Shown one piece after another: positions 22,186-34,275 of a stretch of DNA of 64,000 nucleotides. A program made the position numbers and the translations under genes. The notes under the pieces are model-generated. The model did not search any database. It was not told the origin of the DNA and saw only the letters and a list, made by a program, of their open reading frames with translations. Location of the stretch: assembly GCA_020744425.1 (NCBI GenBank), contig JAGMUV010000011.1, positions 434,001 to 498,000 of the forward strand, in the 5' to 3' direction. Source of the stretch: Dactylonectria macrodidyma (taxonomy: Eukaryota; Ascomycota; Sordariomycetes; Hypocreales; Nectriaceae). How positions within the stretch are numbered: the stretch's first letter is position 1; each line of letters opens with the position of its first letter.

Positions 22186-25100
22186 TATTTGAGAATAGAT
22201 TGGGAGGAAAACGCGGTAGAGAGGAAAGTAGATATTGGACGAATACTAGAAATATGTACTCCTAGGTCAGCCAGCCTGATGAACGCCACATTTGCTTACA
22301 CGGTGCCTTGCGATTGGGTTACAGTCAACCAGGTGGCAGCAAGACATACAGTAAGTACATGGTCACAAGACCCGCACCGAGCCCGATACGTTAGTTCCCT
22401 GTTCCCAGATCTTGAAATGGTTGGGGAAGCCAAGGATATGTTTGCTTTTGCCTCGTGCAGCATGGCGAACGACAAAGGGCCGCGTGTCGATCAACATCTC
22501 ACAGCCTTAATGAATCTTACACACCATCCAATATCTCACAGTCAAAAACATTTCTTCTGCAGGGTGCATGCACCCACATTTTAGCGGAATTAGCCCGCAT
22601 TTCATCATATCGCGTGGCGTCACAAATGACGGCAAAGGTAGGGAGGGACATGGTCGATATCATATTGACTAGTTAGCACCTCGTGTCTCCATAATGGGTT
22701 CCAGTTTGGGCCAGCCGCATTCACGGCATACGCCCAATCGCATCTCATCAAGTCAAAGCGAATACGACCTGTCTATGCTGTTGCTGTAAGGGGTATTTGG
22801 TGCAGAGTGAGGATACTATCTTTGTTACGACAAAAATTCATAGTGCGCAGAGTGTCGTCTGAGATTTTCTCCACTTGGATCACTCCGCTGCTTAGCTCAG
22901 GCTGATGGCCATGCATGACGCATCAGGGTAGATGCTTGGACAAGGATACCCTTAAACTTCGGCAAGGATATTCTCCTGCGACACTGGTGGGCGAGAAACA
23001 TGAAACGGAGATGATAAGTCAGATAATATTATCGAACTGCCCCTGTTGATCTTCAGATGTACAGCGAAAGTTTCGACAGTCGCGTATAAAATCATCACAA
23101 ACATAAATGTGTCCCTTGAATGCTACAGTGCCATGATGCCTAAAGCTCCACTCCATCTCACCCGACGAGAGATCATTCTAATGTTTTAGGCCAAAAGCCT
23201 CTGTCACTCCCACTTTCCCCCTAACCCTGACATCTTAATACCAAAATCTTATTGCACTAGGTATAAAGAGATCTAAGAATTCAATATCGAATGCTAGCTA
23301 ATGTCCATTGTAATAGCATCTTCGTGTGCCTAAATTCCCCAAATTGGATTTGCACTTGCTGAGTGGAGGATTGGCCGAGGAAGGATGCGACTACAATACA
23401 CAGTTGGTGACATAGAGTTGCTGATATAGAGTGACATAATCTAGGTTGTATAGACTTCGCAAAACATAAATGAGTAGCAGACGTGACTTCGGTTTATGCT
23501 ATCAGAGATGAATCTTCCAAGTTTTCCAACTATGTGATAAGATTTTAGTGACATGTGTTTGATATCAGTCTCACCTTTCACCATACCTTCCGCTTCTGGC
23601 TGCCAATTGCGCAGAGTGGATTGAACAACTCGTCCTTCTGTGAGATAGAAGCAACCAGCATGGAACAACCTTGTTTATCAACAATCTCAATGCCATTCAT
23701 GATCTTATCTTCCAACGCGCATCCCGCAAGAAGCTTCGCCTTTGAGCCATATCCAGAGTATTTGTTCAGCTCTGTCCTGTTGGAAATGGGGATAACCCAA
23801 GCAGGTTGTAGCTTACGAACAATCATACCATGTGAGCTGTCCAAGGTCGACTCTATAGAGAAGCAAAGACAAAGGGACGCAGAGTCCGTGGTGAGATAGA
23901 CAAAGTCCTGCTCGGTGGTTCCTCTAGAACGGAAGTAGCTAAAGGAGGTTCTTGGCAGACTCAGCCCCAGCTTTTGCTTTCATCTTGTCCACCCCAATGA
24001 GAGGTTTTGCAGCTGCCTAGGCACTAGTTATGAAGACACCTAGGGCTTTACTACGCCTCTTTCCCTGACTGCCAGATGATGTGGGTTCGTGATCGTTCCC
24101 GCCGGCGTGGCTGACCATTTCTGGAATTTTCTCGACAGCCCCCATTATCTCCTGTCCCATAGTGCATAGATTATTTGACAGACTATCGAAATAGACCAAA
24201 TACCTAAAATTAAATAGAACCCACGAGAGTAAGAGAAATAAATGTCCCTCGTCAGCCCAGAGCAAATGTGACCATCAGCGGACTTAATAGAATAGTCGAG
24301 ATCTCTAGACGTAGAGAGACTTGTCGCCTAGATTGGTTTTGAACAACATGGAGGCGACTGAATAGGGAATCATTCCGTTTGCGGCACGAGAGGAGCATCA
24401 GATGAAAATGTAACACACTGCCCAGTTGCAGAGGTGGGATTCAACGCCCATTTCTAAAACATGGCGTTGGTCTAGACTCCATTTACGAATGTGCTTCAGA
24501 GGGCCCTCTTCGAATATTTCCTCCGATGTATCGTTGATCAGTGGCTGACAAAAAGCCCTCGGGCGGTGCCTGGAGTTGCATCAATCCTGGTGCTCGGCAC
24601 CCTGGCGTCGTCCTGAGGTCGCTGCGGTGGTGTCTGAACTCACGCAATAGGGCAATTTCTAGACCCTAGTTCTGTTGTGCAAGCTTTCTTATCATAATTT
24701 ACACGATCCGCGGACACAGCCGTGAGGTGTCCGTCTGGCACCCTCGATGCGTCTCACGAAAGAATGTCGTGGACAACCCGAGAGAGGCCATACCGAGCAA
24801 TCGCGGATAAGGTAACCAATATACCCGCCAAAATTGCGTTTTCACAGTGGGCTCTTAATTTGTTTGAAGCATCGAGCGGTGAAGTAACCTCCCGCCTTCC
24901 TGTCCTGCCTATGCTGGCTTAAGTTCAGATCGTTTAAAGGGTCGCTGGCATCTTGATTACCCGGCCGGATGACTTCGGTCCAAGGCGAGATTTGTAAGTC
25001 TCTGTTCCTATTCATGACATGTAAAACGGCTCACAAGTTTTAGTCCTTGACGTCCAGGAAATGCATTCTTCCATCCCATATCAATTGCCGGCCACAATTG

Positions 25101-25622
25101 CTGACAGATTCCAGGTTTGCGCCGCTCCATCTTCCTCATAGAGATGCGCTCCTACAAATACTTGAGATGTTTCATGCCTTGGTGGTGGATTTCCACGCCG
25201 CTGGCAATTTCTGTATAGATACTTGCGATTCTTTGGCAATGGTGGTCGCATAGCGAGCACTCGGCTGGAAAAGTGGTCGAGGTTGCAAGAACAGCTAGGG
25301 CTGTTATGTTTAGTAGCATGGGGTCAAAGCCAGCGTCATAATGGACGCAACAGCCGAGATTATATTTTATCATATTAACAGCGTCGATTGCGTTTTTGAA
25401 GTTTTATCTGCTTGAAAGCTACAGAGAAACACTGCCATAGCGCAGTGTTTCGCGTCGATCAACGTCACATGGCGGGGCACAGAGAACAGAGTTTGAAGAC
25501 CGGGGATGTTGTATTTACTTTATCCCAACCAATATACATGAACATTGTTATATACAATGAAGACCAGCATGTAAAGTCATGTTGTTCATTCCATCCTACT
25601 CCAGGCGAAGAGTCTCGGAGAT
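22186..25622. other. Spacer with a possible gene remnant
   Basis: No intact gene in 3.4 kb. Apart from the minus-strand open stretch listed separately at 23578-23979, I see only short random frames. The segment at 24017-24265 (minus, GQEIMGAVEKIPEMVSHAGG) looks mildly protein-like but has no partner exon. Confidence 0.35.
23578..23979 (-). pseudogene. Possible remnant of an unknown coding sequence
   Basis: A minus-strand frame is open for about 133 codons between TGA 23980-23982 and the stop at 23578-23580. Its composition is protein-like: FVYLTTDSASL, SHGMIVRKLQPAW, KLLAGCALEDKIMNGIE. The first Met in frame is at 23844, inside this sequence, and no splice-linked first exon was found. It could be the last exon of a gene whose other parts have decayed, or chance. 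I do not recognise it. Confidence 0.25.
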
Positions 25623-26474
25623 TTAGCAGGTGAAGACGGCAGGGCCAGGGATCGTGTAAGCGGTGGCTGTAGCGCAGCAAGTCAGTAAAGTACAGAACCA
25701 AGATATTGAAGGGAAAACTTACCCTGGTAAGCATCATAGGTGATACCAGCATCATCTGGGGAGTAGGCACCGGGGAAGGCGACGAGGTCGCTGGGCTCGG
25801 TGCTACCGCCGCCGGTGACCTCAAGCTGGTGGCAGCCAGGGTAGAACTGGGCTCCAGGATACTGGTAGGCGGCGTGCAGCGCAATGATTTCGTGGCGCAC
25901 GAGGTAGTAGCCAGCCTTGATGCAGGCAGGGATGGTGTAGTCGATGCCATCGTTGTCATCCTCCATGAGGGACGTATGTGTTTGGTCAGTATCGCTGCAG
26001 CTACGATTCTTAACCAGGATGACTTACAGCTCCCCAGGTGTTGGAGGTGCCATCTCGGCCATCCTCTTGAATCTTGAACCACACAGCCTCAGACTCGGGC
26101 TCCCACTCGTCGCAACCAGTGTCAGGGCATCGGGCCATGTAGGTGAGGACAGGACCGACGTGAGACTCGGGCCACAGCGTCCACATCAGGTTGACGGTGG
26201 AACCAGCGGCGACGGGCGCGTGCAAGGCGGCGGGCTCGCTACCAGCAGAGCCGCCGGCGGTGTAGCCGTTGCACTGAATGTCGATGGAGGTGACATCCTC
26301 AACAGGGCCGTTTCCGGGGATCTTTCTCGAGATGCGTTCAGGCACGGGTGACGTGTAGGGGTCCGTGTTGGGGTTGTAGAACTCATAAGTCGAGCAGCCG
26401 ATAGTGCCCTCCTCGACGTAGCCGTGGGCAGCCACCAGGGCCGCGGTAGATAGGATTGAAGCAATGACACGCAT
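25623..26474 (-). CDS. AA9 lytic polysaccharide monooxygenase (former GH61)
   Basis: Three exons, 26474-26028, 25960-25723 and 25666-25623, with introns of 67 and 56 bp, join to 242 residues. The signal peptide is residues 1-16 (MRVIASILSTAALVAA), and cleavage leaves His17 (HGYVEEG) as the new N-terminus. This is the first ligand of the copper histidine brace. The second is His105 (PESHVGPVLTYMARC). The axial Tyr189 is in QFYPGCHQ, with Gln187 and His172 (VRHEIIALH) beside it. The domain fills the protein, which ends in TIPGPAVFTC. There is no CBM1 or linker. The family oxidatively cleaves cellulose or hemicellulose outside the cell using copper and an electron donor. Regioselectivity cannot be assigned. 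The gene stands alone, and regulation by plant-biomass regulators is inference. Confidence 0.95.
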
Positions 26475-27920
26475 GTTGATATAATTTAAAATGGACTAGC
26501 CAAAAGAAGAAAAGAAGGACTCACAGGTTGGTTGTTCGGTCTGTCGTGGGCTGAGAGCTGGTCTGATCTCTTTTTCCCATCACGAGAGAGTGCCATCTTT
26601 AAGTACGATTGCCTCCCGCGGGCTCTGGGTTGCCAACTTGTTTCCAAACATGATTTCGGAATGAAGGACTGATAGCCCCCGTAGGAAAATACCCGCTATT
26701 CGAAGCTCGGTTGCGTAGCTTGCGTTGTCAGGACGGCTTGGCAGTCAGGAGCGTTTCAAGTTCAGCGCGTGGGAGAAATAGGCGATTGGTGGGGTTTTAA
26801 GCATGTCCCAGGCGGACGGTTTTCCAAAGGGGAAATCGATGAAATAATTCTGGGGACGCCCAGCATGGACTGATTTTCCGGGATGCTCGATGATCTGCCG
26901 AAACGGTAGCAGTTTGAAAAGCAGCATGGGTTTTCGTTTGGTGTTTACGGTGGTAGCGGCTCGCCGCTCGAATCGAGATGATCCAGACAAGGGCTTGGCC
27001 TGAGCAGTAGTATCGCTAAAACGATTGACCCATTTGTTTAGGAGACGGGATGACTTCCACCGGATGCTGGATACGGATGCGGCAGCAATACCGGCCGGGT
27101 TATTGTGTGCGACACTCCGTGACAAAATGGAAGAACTATCACTTGTTGCTGCGGGAGGGTTCTAGAAAACGCACCACAGAGGATGCGCTCTCGAATCCTA
27201 GCACTATAATTAGGCTATCGCATCGCATATCAAGGCCAAGAAATATGCATAAAAAGCCCACGGCCCGCTCAAGCGTGGCATTGATCAACGGAGCTGATCC
27301 GTTTACCAGATCGGGACGTCGTTTTCTATCTCCTCGACAGCACCGAAATCGACGACGGACGAGTCCTCTTGAGTGAACGCACCGGCTGAAAGTCCCATGC
27401 GCGTGTCCCAAAAAGACGCGGCCGAATCATTCCATCAAAGATTTGGCATAACACCAGTCTCTCCTTGTCCTAGTGTAACGGGTGGATGCGACTGGAAACT
27501 TGGTGTTTTCGCGACTCGAGATCCGTTCCACGTCCTCCCCCACATCCGGTTCATCTACACGTTCAAGGCATGGCAACTTATTCTTTTGCCTTCTCTCTGC
27601 TCGCAGTTGCAATCCCAATCATCCCCAACATCGCGAACCCGGAAATGCGGCATGCTATTATGCTGACTGATGCCTAAAAAAGTGGCGCTTCTTTGTCTGA
27701 CTAACACAGCATAGGAGGCGTGATATTTGTGGCATTGCTTTGTCGTGGAGGTCGCATTCACGATTCTGCACTTCTACTGATCTTGCCTCCCATGTTTTCG
27801 CATCGGCAGCAACACCTCGGCCTCAATGGCTCAATTGGCTCCCAATAACGACGTGCCCTAACCACCTCCCTCCAAGAGAAAGCTTTCGTCTACTCTTGCG
27901 ACCTGTAATCCACCACAGCC
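26475..27920. other. Divergent spacer, LPMO and F-box promoters
   Basis: No supported gene. The LPMO promoter lies at the left and the F-box gene leader at the right. A 126-codon minus frame at 26745-27125 is open but shows no recognisable motif. Confidence 0.4.
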
Positions 27921-28988
27921 ATGTCATCCCCTAGCATCGCAAGGAAGTTCATCCCTGAACTCACATGCCCTCGTGAATTTGGACTTGGCGGAATGATCAG
28001 AGATCTCTCCCCCGCCAAGCCTTCTACGATAAGTCGGGCGCCTTTATCTTCTCTTGGCCAGCTCGATCTTCTCCCCACGGAGCTATTGCTCATCACTCTT
28101 GGCCTCCTCGACTTCCGATCCTTATCCCGAATCTCACGTGTGTCTCTGAGAGGGAAAGAGATTGTAGAGGCATTGCCAGCGTATAAGGACATGATGGAGC
28201 ATGCACCAGAAGCATTGACTGCCTTGGGAAAGACGAGGCTTCTTCAGCACCATTCAGCTTTGCTCCTCCACCAAACCCTCAAGAGCGATAAATGCATCTC
28301 ATGTTTCATGTTTGGCGGTTTCCTATTCCTACCAACATCCGAAAGACTCTGCGCCGACTGCTTGTACGAAAACATTGCACTTCGAATGACCACCCCAACC
28401 ATCGCTAAGCAGTGCTTTGGTCTCACCGGTAAACAGCTTCAGCGGATTCCCATAATGTATAGCATTCCTGGGACCTACAACATGTGGCTCGAGATATCAA
28501 GGAAAAGGGTGTACCGCCTTGTTAGTGTGAAACAAGCCAAGCAGCTGGCGATTGAGATACACGGGTCTGCCGAAAACGTAGCCAGCCTAATGCCGAGCGC
28601 TCCCACTGCCAAGATGACGGAGAGACAGTTTGCTATTTTCAAGCAATTCCACGAAGCGTCTTTAGAACCACCAGATTGCGATCTATCGAGGCTGCCTAGG
28701 GATGAGGATGTTATCGTGGACGACTATTGTGCCATGGCCTCCATTCGCTTCCCGTTTCTGACAAGTACAGGTGCAGACAACGGCCGCGTATGCCGGGGAT
28801 GCCTCTTTGCTACTGAACGTCATGCACGTAGGAGGATGCCGGAGATGGTGATGCCGGAGATTGTTCCACCTGATGTTGAGTCCAGCCGAGCTTACATTGG
28901 GCTGATGCTTCGACTGCATTCAGAAGAGGGCTTCTTCCAACACATTCAGACATGTTGCGGAGTGAAATATGCGCTCCGCGGCGAGTAA
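27921..28988 (+). CDS. F-box protein with Cys-pair motifs
   Basis: A single exon of 355 residues from ATG 27921. An F-box lies at about residues 47-90 (LDLLPTELLLITLGLLDFRS, then LSRISRVS). Such a segment binds Skp1 in an SCF ubiquitin ligase. Cysteine pairs follow at C125/C128 and C144/C147, and another in RVCRGC near residue 293, which may bind zinc or form the substrate side. The C-terminus has no LRR or WD repeats, as is usual in the many lineage-specific F-box proteins of filamentous ascomycetes. The target is unknown. No membrane segment or signal peptide. The start is the first Met after an upstream stop. Confidence 0.85.
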   Translation: MSSPSIARKFIPELTCPREFGLGGMIRDLSPAKPSTISRAPLSSLGQLDLLPTELLLITLGLLDFRSLSRISRVSLRGKEIVEALPAYKDMMEHAPEALTALGKTRLLQHHSALLLHQTLKSDKCISCFMFGGFLFLPTSERLCADCLYENIALRMTTPTIAKQCFGLTGKQLQRIPIMYSIPGTYNMWLEISRKRVYRLVSVKQAKQLAIEIHGSAENVASLMPSAPTAKMTERQFAIFKQFHEASLEPPDCDLSRLPRDEDVIVDDYCAMASIRFPFLTSTGADNGRVCRGCLFATERHARRRMPEMVMPEIVPPDVESSRAYIGLMLRLHSEEGFFQHIQTCCGVKYALRGE

Positions 28989-30277
28989 GTAGTCATTTAG
29001 TCAATAGGATCAATTACCCAAGTTTGGTTCACTCTTAATTCTAGTCAAGGTATGCACACAAAACATTATCAGGTTCAGTGCTTGCAAGGAGGTTGAGGGG
29101 GTACAAGCTAGGCTTGGTCAATAGTTCAGAGGATCACCCATCCGTGGGCTCCGGAGTCTGCGAGCCCCATTAGCTTGACATATTCTAGCAGGGGATGGAG
29201 AGCAGCGCGCACCATGAAGCATTAACGTGCTCACTGTCTTTATAAATAAATTAATATATATATTAGACTTGTTCGGCAGAATGTTTGCCCTTTTTCATGA
29301 GGAGTGTATGGGTTTAGTGTAGTGGACGAGGTACATCAATGTGTGGCGTTTTTTTTCCTCGGAGGATATCACGCATGTTCCAGCGAAAGAAAGCTCAGTT
29401 CAGTTTAGGAAAGCTGTCATGGTCATTTGTCTTGCTCTAAGCGGAATGACATCAGGACAGTTATGGTGTTCACTGCCGTTGTCACGAGCACATTAGTGCT
29501 AGAATCGATTGGTCACGCACGATGATCTTCCGGAGTGATACGCCTGGACGGCTCATCTGACATCGCGGCGGCACAAAGGAGCAATAGTGTCCGTCATCGA
29601 TTTAAGAAGGAAAGAAGCAACCACAATCTAACTAAAAATGCGAAGCCACCGGGGCGTGTCGACTATGAGTCGTGACATCATGTATTGCTTCAATTTCTTG
29701 AGTACCTCCAGGAAAGACGCAGTGATGGACATGGCTGCGGAGTTGCGAATTGAGGCGTCTAGGGAGCTTTCGGAGGAAGGAAAAAGCGTTTTCTTGAAGA
29801 ACGCCTGCTACAAAATCGACAAATCAAGAAGCTACATTACTATTTAATTAGACAATAAAACAAATTTAAAAGTATCATAAAGTGAACTAAACTATGTCCT
29901 AAACTACCATGATATATATAAACTTACTAAATTACTCCTAATAATAGAGTGAGTCAATACTTTCTGGCATGCGATCTTCTTCTGCCGCCCCTGAGTAGGC
30001 GCCGAAATAGGTCTCACAAAGGAACAGTCAGTATTGTGTTTGCGCGCTACTACCGACAAAGTATGCCAAACACTTGATCGGGATGGTTCCCTCAGTGTGG
30101 CCAATCACCTCTGCGAGCTAGTTAATTGGAACCTCTACCATCATCTTTTCTTGCAGCAGCTTGAAAGTGGCAGGTCACTCCATCCAATCATTCCGCGACA
30201 TAGATGTGACCCCAGACGCATCAGAATGGCTGCTTTTCTAGCCACCGAGTTGCGCACATTGTGCCTCGCCCAAGAAC
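28989..30277. other. Spacer, no clear gene
   Basis: AT-rich in parts (29230-29280 and 29860-29940). It includes one small open frame, listed separately. Decayed upstream coding sequence of the following pseudogene may begin here but could not be recognised. Confidence 0.4.
29638..29847 (+). CDS. Small unknown ORF
   Basis: An ATG-started frame of 69 codons. It contains a helical, charged stretch (DMAAELRIEASRELSEEGKS) and two cysteines. No family is recognised, and no intron or neighbour supports it. It may be chance or a small lineage-specific gene. Confidence 0.2.
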   Translation: MRSHRGVSTMSRDIMYCFNFLSTSRKDAVMDMAAELRIEASRELSEEGKSVFLKNACYKIDKSRSYITI

Positions 30278-32772
30278 GATGTCGTCTGTCCGCCCTTACA
30301 TGCGCCTATTGAACTCAGTTCTGCGGGACATGCCATGCGCGAGAAGCCAATGGACCTATTCGCCATCAACGAAATGTCATCAGGCTAGAAGCATGAGAGA
30401 GAGCTTATCACATATACCCCCATATCTCCGAATCCCGAACAGTGTGGCGTCGGCGTAATCCTAACCTGTATCAACAACCTGGCCACATATTTGAGGATTG
30501 GGAGAGCCGTTTGAGACACCGAGATAATGCAGATCGAGTCTCCCTCAAGACCCGATCGGATCGTTATCTACATCACAACGATGGCTACTTGCGCAACCTG
30601 TGCGTAGCTTGTACGGACGACATCTACACAGGATCAGGCAACTCCACTTGGAAAAGAACTTACGTGTGGAAAGTAGCTCCGCTGAAGATCCGCCCTGCCA
30701 CTTGGGTAGTTGACTTTAGCTATGACCCCGAGAGTTGGGCGGACTGGAGTATCATGGTCCCCCAGGACTTGCCAGCAGCCTTCGCCATGACCTTTGTCGT
30801 GAGTTTCCCACTCAACTGCTAAATTAGGGTTACAGAGTTAATTGTGACAGTTTTGGGATGGCAAGCTCAGAATCAGAAAACGACATTCTTTGGTCTGTGC
30901 TCCAGTGTGGTACCAATTCCACGGCAATGCCAAGGTGTGGAGCAACATGCTCGAGAATGAAACCGGTTGAGGTCTCCTTAGCCGTAACAACCAAATACAC
31001 CGTCGCTTAAGACCGCGATATCTTTGTTTTCTCAACGAGCCACGTAACAACGAGAACTGCGGAGTCGACATCCAGAATGTTGAAGCCTGGGAGGCGAACC
31101 AAGGGGAGGAAGACCTCAGCTTGAACTACCTCTTCGCGGCATACTCCGCCGAGCACTTCTCGCATTTCTCCGAGGAAGATATGATGGCACTTCATGAAAT
31201 CGCCGAGACAGCTTGTCGGGCTGCCATGTTGCCGGCATACTGGATAACCGGCAGCTGCATGCGAGATCCTTCCGAGCTGGAAGAGGACGTATGTCAATTG
31301 CCTATGATCCAGAAGCTAGCGAGGCTAACCTTGTCAGATCTATCGAATTTCAGATATTATTCGCGGTACCGACAGAATGATAATCGCTTTAGGAAAGTGT
31401 AATACAGACACCTCGCTCCTTGAATGGGGCAATCGCATATGGGCGTTTCTCGAAGTCCTTCTCAGCCCGGGCTGATACATCGAGGTCGATACGCGTGACG
31501 GCAACCTTCGAGAACCACAAATTGTAGCAAAAAAACTGTTCGCTTTGCAGGTTGGAAGTCCATAGACCCTAGTGTGTCAAGACCACTGATCGACCACTAC
31601 CTCGACAACATTACTCTCAGTCAGCTGGAACTTTCCACCCTGGCTATCAGATGTCTATACAGTCGGAGTACAACTGAGTACCTCCCAGGCGACCAGGCGT
31701 ATGTCCTCATGGGACTTTTGCAGCTACGGCTATAAGTTGACTCGAACAACACTGTCTGTCAGGCCTTTTCGCGATTGTCATTAGCAAACGACTCGGACAA
31801 ACTGCTAGAGAGATACATTTGTACGCTCCCTTTAACTCCTCAACAACCATGGCACGACATGTAAGACGGCTATCTGTCGACACTCTGGGACATCACGCCC
31901 AGCTGCGAGGTGGCTGCCATTGCGGATGACGACACTTTCATCATTGATGGTGCCTGGGGGGTCTCAGTGCGATGGAAGAGCTTCCTACCCAGTATACTGG
32001 TCCACTGGACCGTCATTGAGGCGGGCCTTCTCCCAAATATTGGTGCAATGGAATGGCGTTTTTTTAATCGTTGGCATGGTTCTCTTAGTACTTGGAGCCC
32101 CTTCTCGTGCGCGTAATCCTGGAATGATCGCAGTTGGAGTCCTCTTCTTGTTGATATTCATCTGCGTCGGATGTATGACGCCCAAGCTAGTCAGGGTCAA
32201 CTATGGTGGCAAATTCCACGAAACTCAGGCGGAGATGTTCGGCTTCGAAGGCCATCTCAACGCCGCTACTATTGAGAAGTGCATCTGTGGTGGAAACTTC
32301 GGCCGGTTCACATGGAGCCCTAATTCGAGCCCCTTAAGCCGGTCCATAGTCAATGATCACGGAGAGCGCCTTGGCGTAGACCTATGCGAAGATCTCGGAG
32401 TTCGGACGAGGGTCGAGGCAGCCAAGAAAGCTCAGCCCGGTAACATGAGGGTCAGTTAACCAGGTCGTTTGAGCTGACGAGCTAGGTTTAGCTAACATGA
32501 CGCAGATCTTCACACTGGCGAACACTTACAATATGCAGTTGACATTGTTTGAGGCCGTCAGACCACCGGTGACGCTGATGTTCTGTGCCTCCGAGGGTGG
32601 AATGCAGCGGGCGGTTGGTTGCTCGTATGAGTGGGAGACACAAACCATGTATCGTGAGACGGTTCTTGGACTCTCAACGACTTCCTTGAGTCGCATGGAC
32701 CGAGTGCCTCGATTTCGGATGGGCATCCGGCGCAGCGAGCATCCATCGAAGCCAGGTGTTAATCAGGTTTAA
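30278..32772 (+). pseudogene. Heavily decayed copy of a large fungal protein family
   Basis: A long coding remnant with three surviving introns: GTGAGT 30799 to AG 30850, GTATGT 31289 to AG 31337 (branch GCTAAC) and GTCAGT 32451 to AG 32505 (branch GCTAAC). Each splices in phase. Recognisable parts, in order, are GVILTCINNLATYLRIGRAV, ATWVVDFSYDPESWADWS, HRRLRPRYLCFLNEPRN, YWITGSCMRDPSELEEDIYR, PGDQAYVLMGLL, LWDITPSCEVAAIADDD, LVRVNYGGKF and CASEGGMQRAVGCSYEW near the end. Fungal proteins with these blocks are about 1000 residues and often loosely labelled as heterokaryon-incompatibility- or 3-hydroxyisobutyrate-dehydrogenase-like; the true role is unknown. The frame is broken by stops at 30386, 30512, 30968, 31473, 31733 and 31862 and by frameshifts near 30600, 31545 and 31990. 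The 5' end is not found. Confidence 0.8.
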
Positions 32773-33196
32773 GATGAACCTGTATTGTAGTTTGTGGGGG
32801 TTTTGATTGAGACTGTGACGTGTATTCATAATTCCCGACGTCTTTCGCATAATCACTGAAAGTACATAACAAACAATTGGATCAATGATCTCGTACTTAT
32901 CCAATTAGTTTCGGATACTGAATCTACGCTGAATGTTGTGAAGTGATTCTGCCCTCAATCGTTCAGGGCCCTGACAAGCCTGATAGCACCCAACAGCACG
33001 ATGGAAGTGGCGGCATCAGCTCTTATCGATAAGGCCCCAGGCGCCAGTGCGGGAGCGGGGCAAGAGCTGCCACTGCCAACCACCCATCATCATCCGCCAT
33101 CATCTAGCATCACCATCCGCAATAGGGAAGCCTCTCCAACCTCACCCTCTCCATCTCCACAACCCAGCGCTTCCCAGGAAGAGTAGGGTCGGCACG
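32773..33196 (+). promoter_or_regulatory. Promoter and leader of CSN5
   Basis: The 424 bp between the pseudogene stop and the CSN5 start. It contains an upstream ORF (listed separately). The boundary between promoter and 5' UTR cannot be read. Confidence 0.35.
33001..33186 (+). CDS. Possible upstream ORF in CSN5 leader
   Basis: A 61-codon ATG-started frame ends 10 bases before the CSN5 ATG. The peptide is low-complexity (Ser/Pro/His-rich after EVAASALIDKAP). It would act as a uORF if transcription starts upstream of 33001. Whether it is in the mRNA is unknown. Confidence 0.3.
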   Translation: MEVAASALIDKAPGASAGAGQELPLPTTHHHPPSSSITIRNREASPTSPSPSPQPSASQEE

Positions 33197-34275
33197 ATGG
33201 AGACGGCTCGCAAATCATGGGGTATACCTCTCTCCTGCACACGTCCTCTCTGAACCCAGACACTGACCCCGCTACAGAGCTGGACAACAATGTCCAGCTG
33301 ATCGATCCCAAGCGCGACGCCCTCTATAACTACGATGCCGAAGCCCAAAAGGCCATCGCCAACGCCAAGCCATGGGCCAAAGACGCCAACTACTTCAAGC
33401 ATGTGCGCATCAGCGCCGTTGCCCTCATCAAGATGACCATGCACGCCCGCTCTGGTGGAAACCTCGAGGTCATGGGATTGATGCAGGGCTACATCGACGA
33501 GGACACCTTTATCGTCACTGACGCCTTCCGCCTGCCCGTTGAGGGCACCGAGACCCGAGTTAACGCGCAAGGCGAAGCGAACGAATACCTAGTTGAATAT
33601 CTGGACCTCTGCCGCGCCCAGGGACGACAGGAGAACGTCGTGGGCTGGTACCACAGCCATCCCGGCTACGGTTGCTGGCTGAGTGGAATCGATGTCGATA
33701 CCGAAGCCATGCAGCAACAATTCCAAGACCCTTTCTTGGCCGTTGTCATCGACCCTGACCGCACCATCAACGCCGGAAAGGTCGAAATCGGCGCCTTCAG
33801 AACGTACCCCGAGAACCACAAACCGGACCCAAGCGGAACCACTTCAGATGGCTACCAAGCGGTGCCGCTCGCCAAGGCAGCCGAGTTTGGCGCCCACTCC
33901 AACCGATACTACAGCCTCGAGGTCTCACATTTCAAGAGCTCGCTTGACTCGCACCTCCTCGAGCTGCTCTGGCACAAGTACTGGGTTCAAACGCTTAGCC
34001 AGAGTCCGCTGTTCACAAATCGTGACTACGGCAATAAGCAGATGCTGGACCTCAGCTCCAAAATCAAGGAAGTCACGGCGGGAATCACTCGAAGCAGATC
34101 GGCGCAGGGGATGATGGCAGCCCCTACGGGCAAAGGAGCCGACAAGACAGTGGAGAAGGTGGCCCAGGAGGCGAACTTGATTGCCACCAAGGAGAGGTCA
34201 GGGCTGATTGCTGGTCAGGTCAAGGCCAAAATTTTCAACAATCTTGGGGTGAAACCGTCACCGAATGAAAACTGA
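33197..34275 (+). CDS. csn5: COP9 signalosome subunit 5 (deneddylase)
   Basis: A short first exon 33197-33221, an intron of 56 bp (GTATAC donor, ACTGAC branch site) and exon 33278-34275 join to 340 residues. The first splice restores [15 protein letters not shown], the conserved CSN5 N-terminus. The MPN+ domain holds the JAMM metalloprotease motif [14 protein letters not shown]: His134 and His136 bind zinc, Ser144 and Asp147 complete the site, and Glu72 (NLEVMG) is the catalytic glutamate. Within the nuclear and cytosolic COP9 complex it removes Nedd8 from cullins and so tunes SCF ubiquitin ligases. In ascomycetes this affects development and secondary metabolism. The C-terminal half ([20 protein letters not shown]) is the usual dimer/assembly helix region. 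The length fits the family. Confidence 0.97.

Noticed and set aside
26745..27125. 126-codon minus-strand frame between LPMO and F-box genes
   Set aside because: Openness only. No family resemblance and no conserved-looking block.
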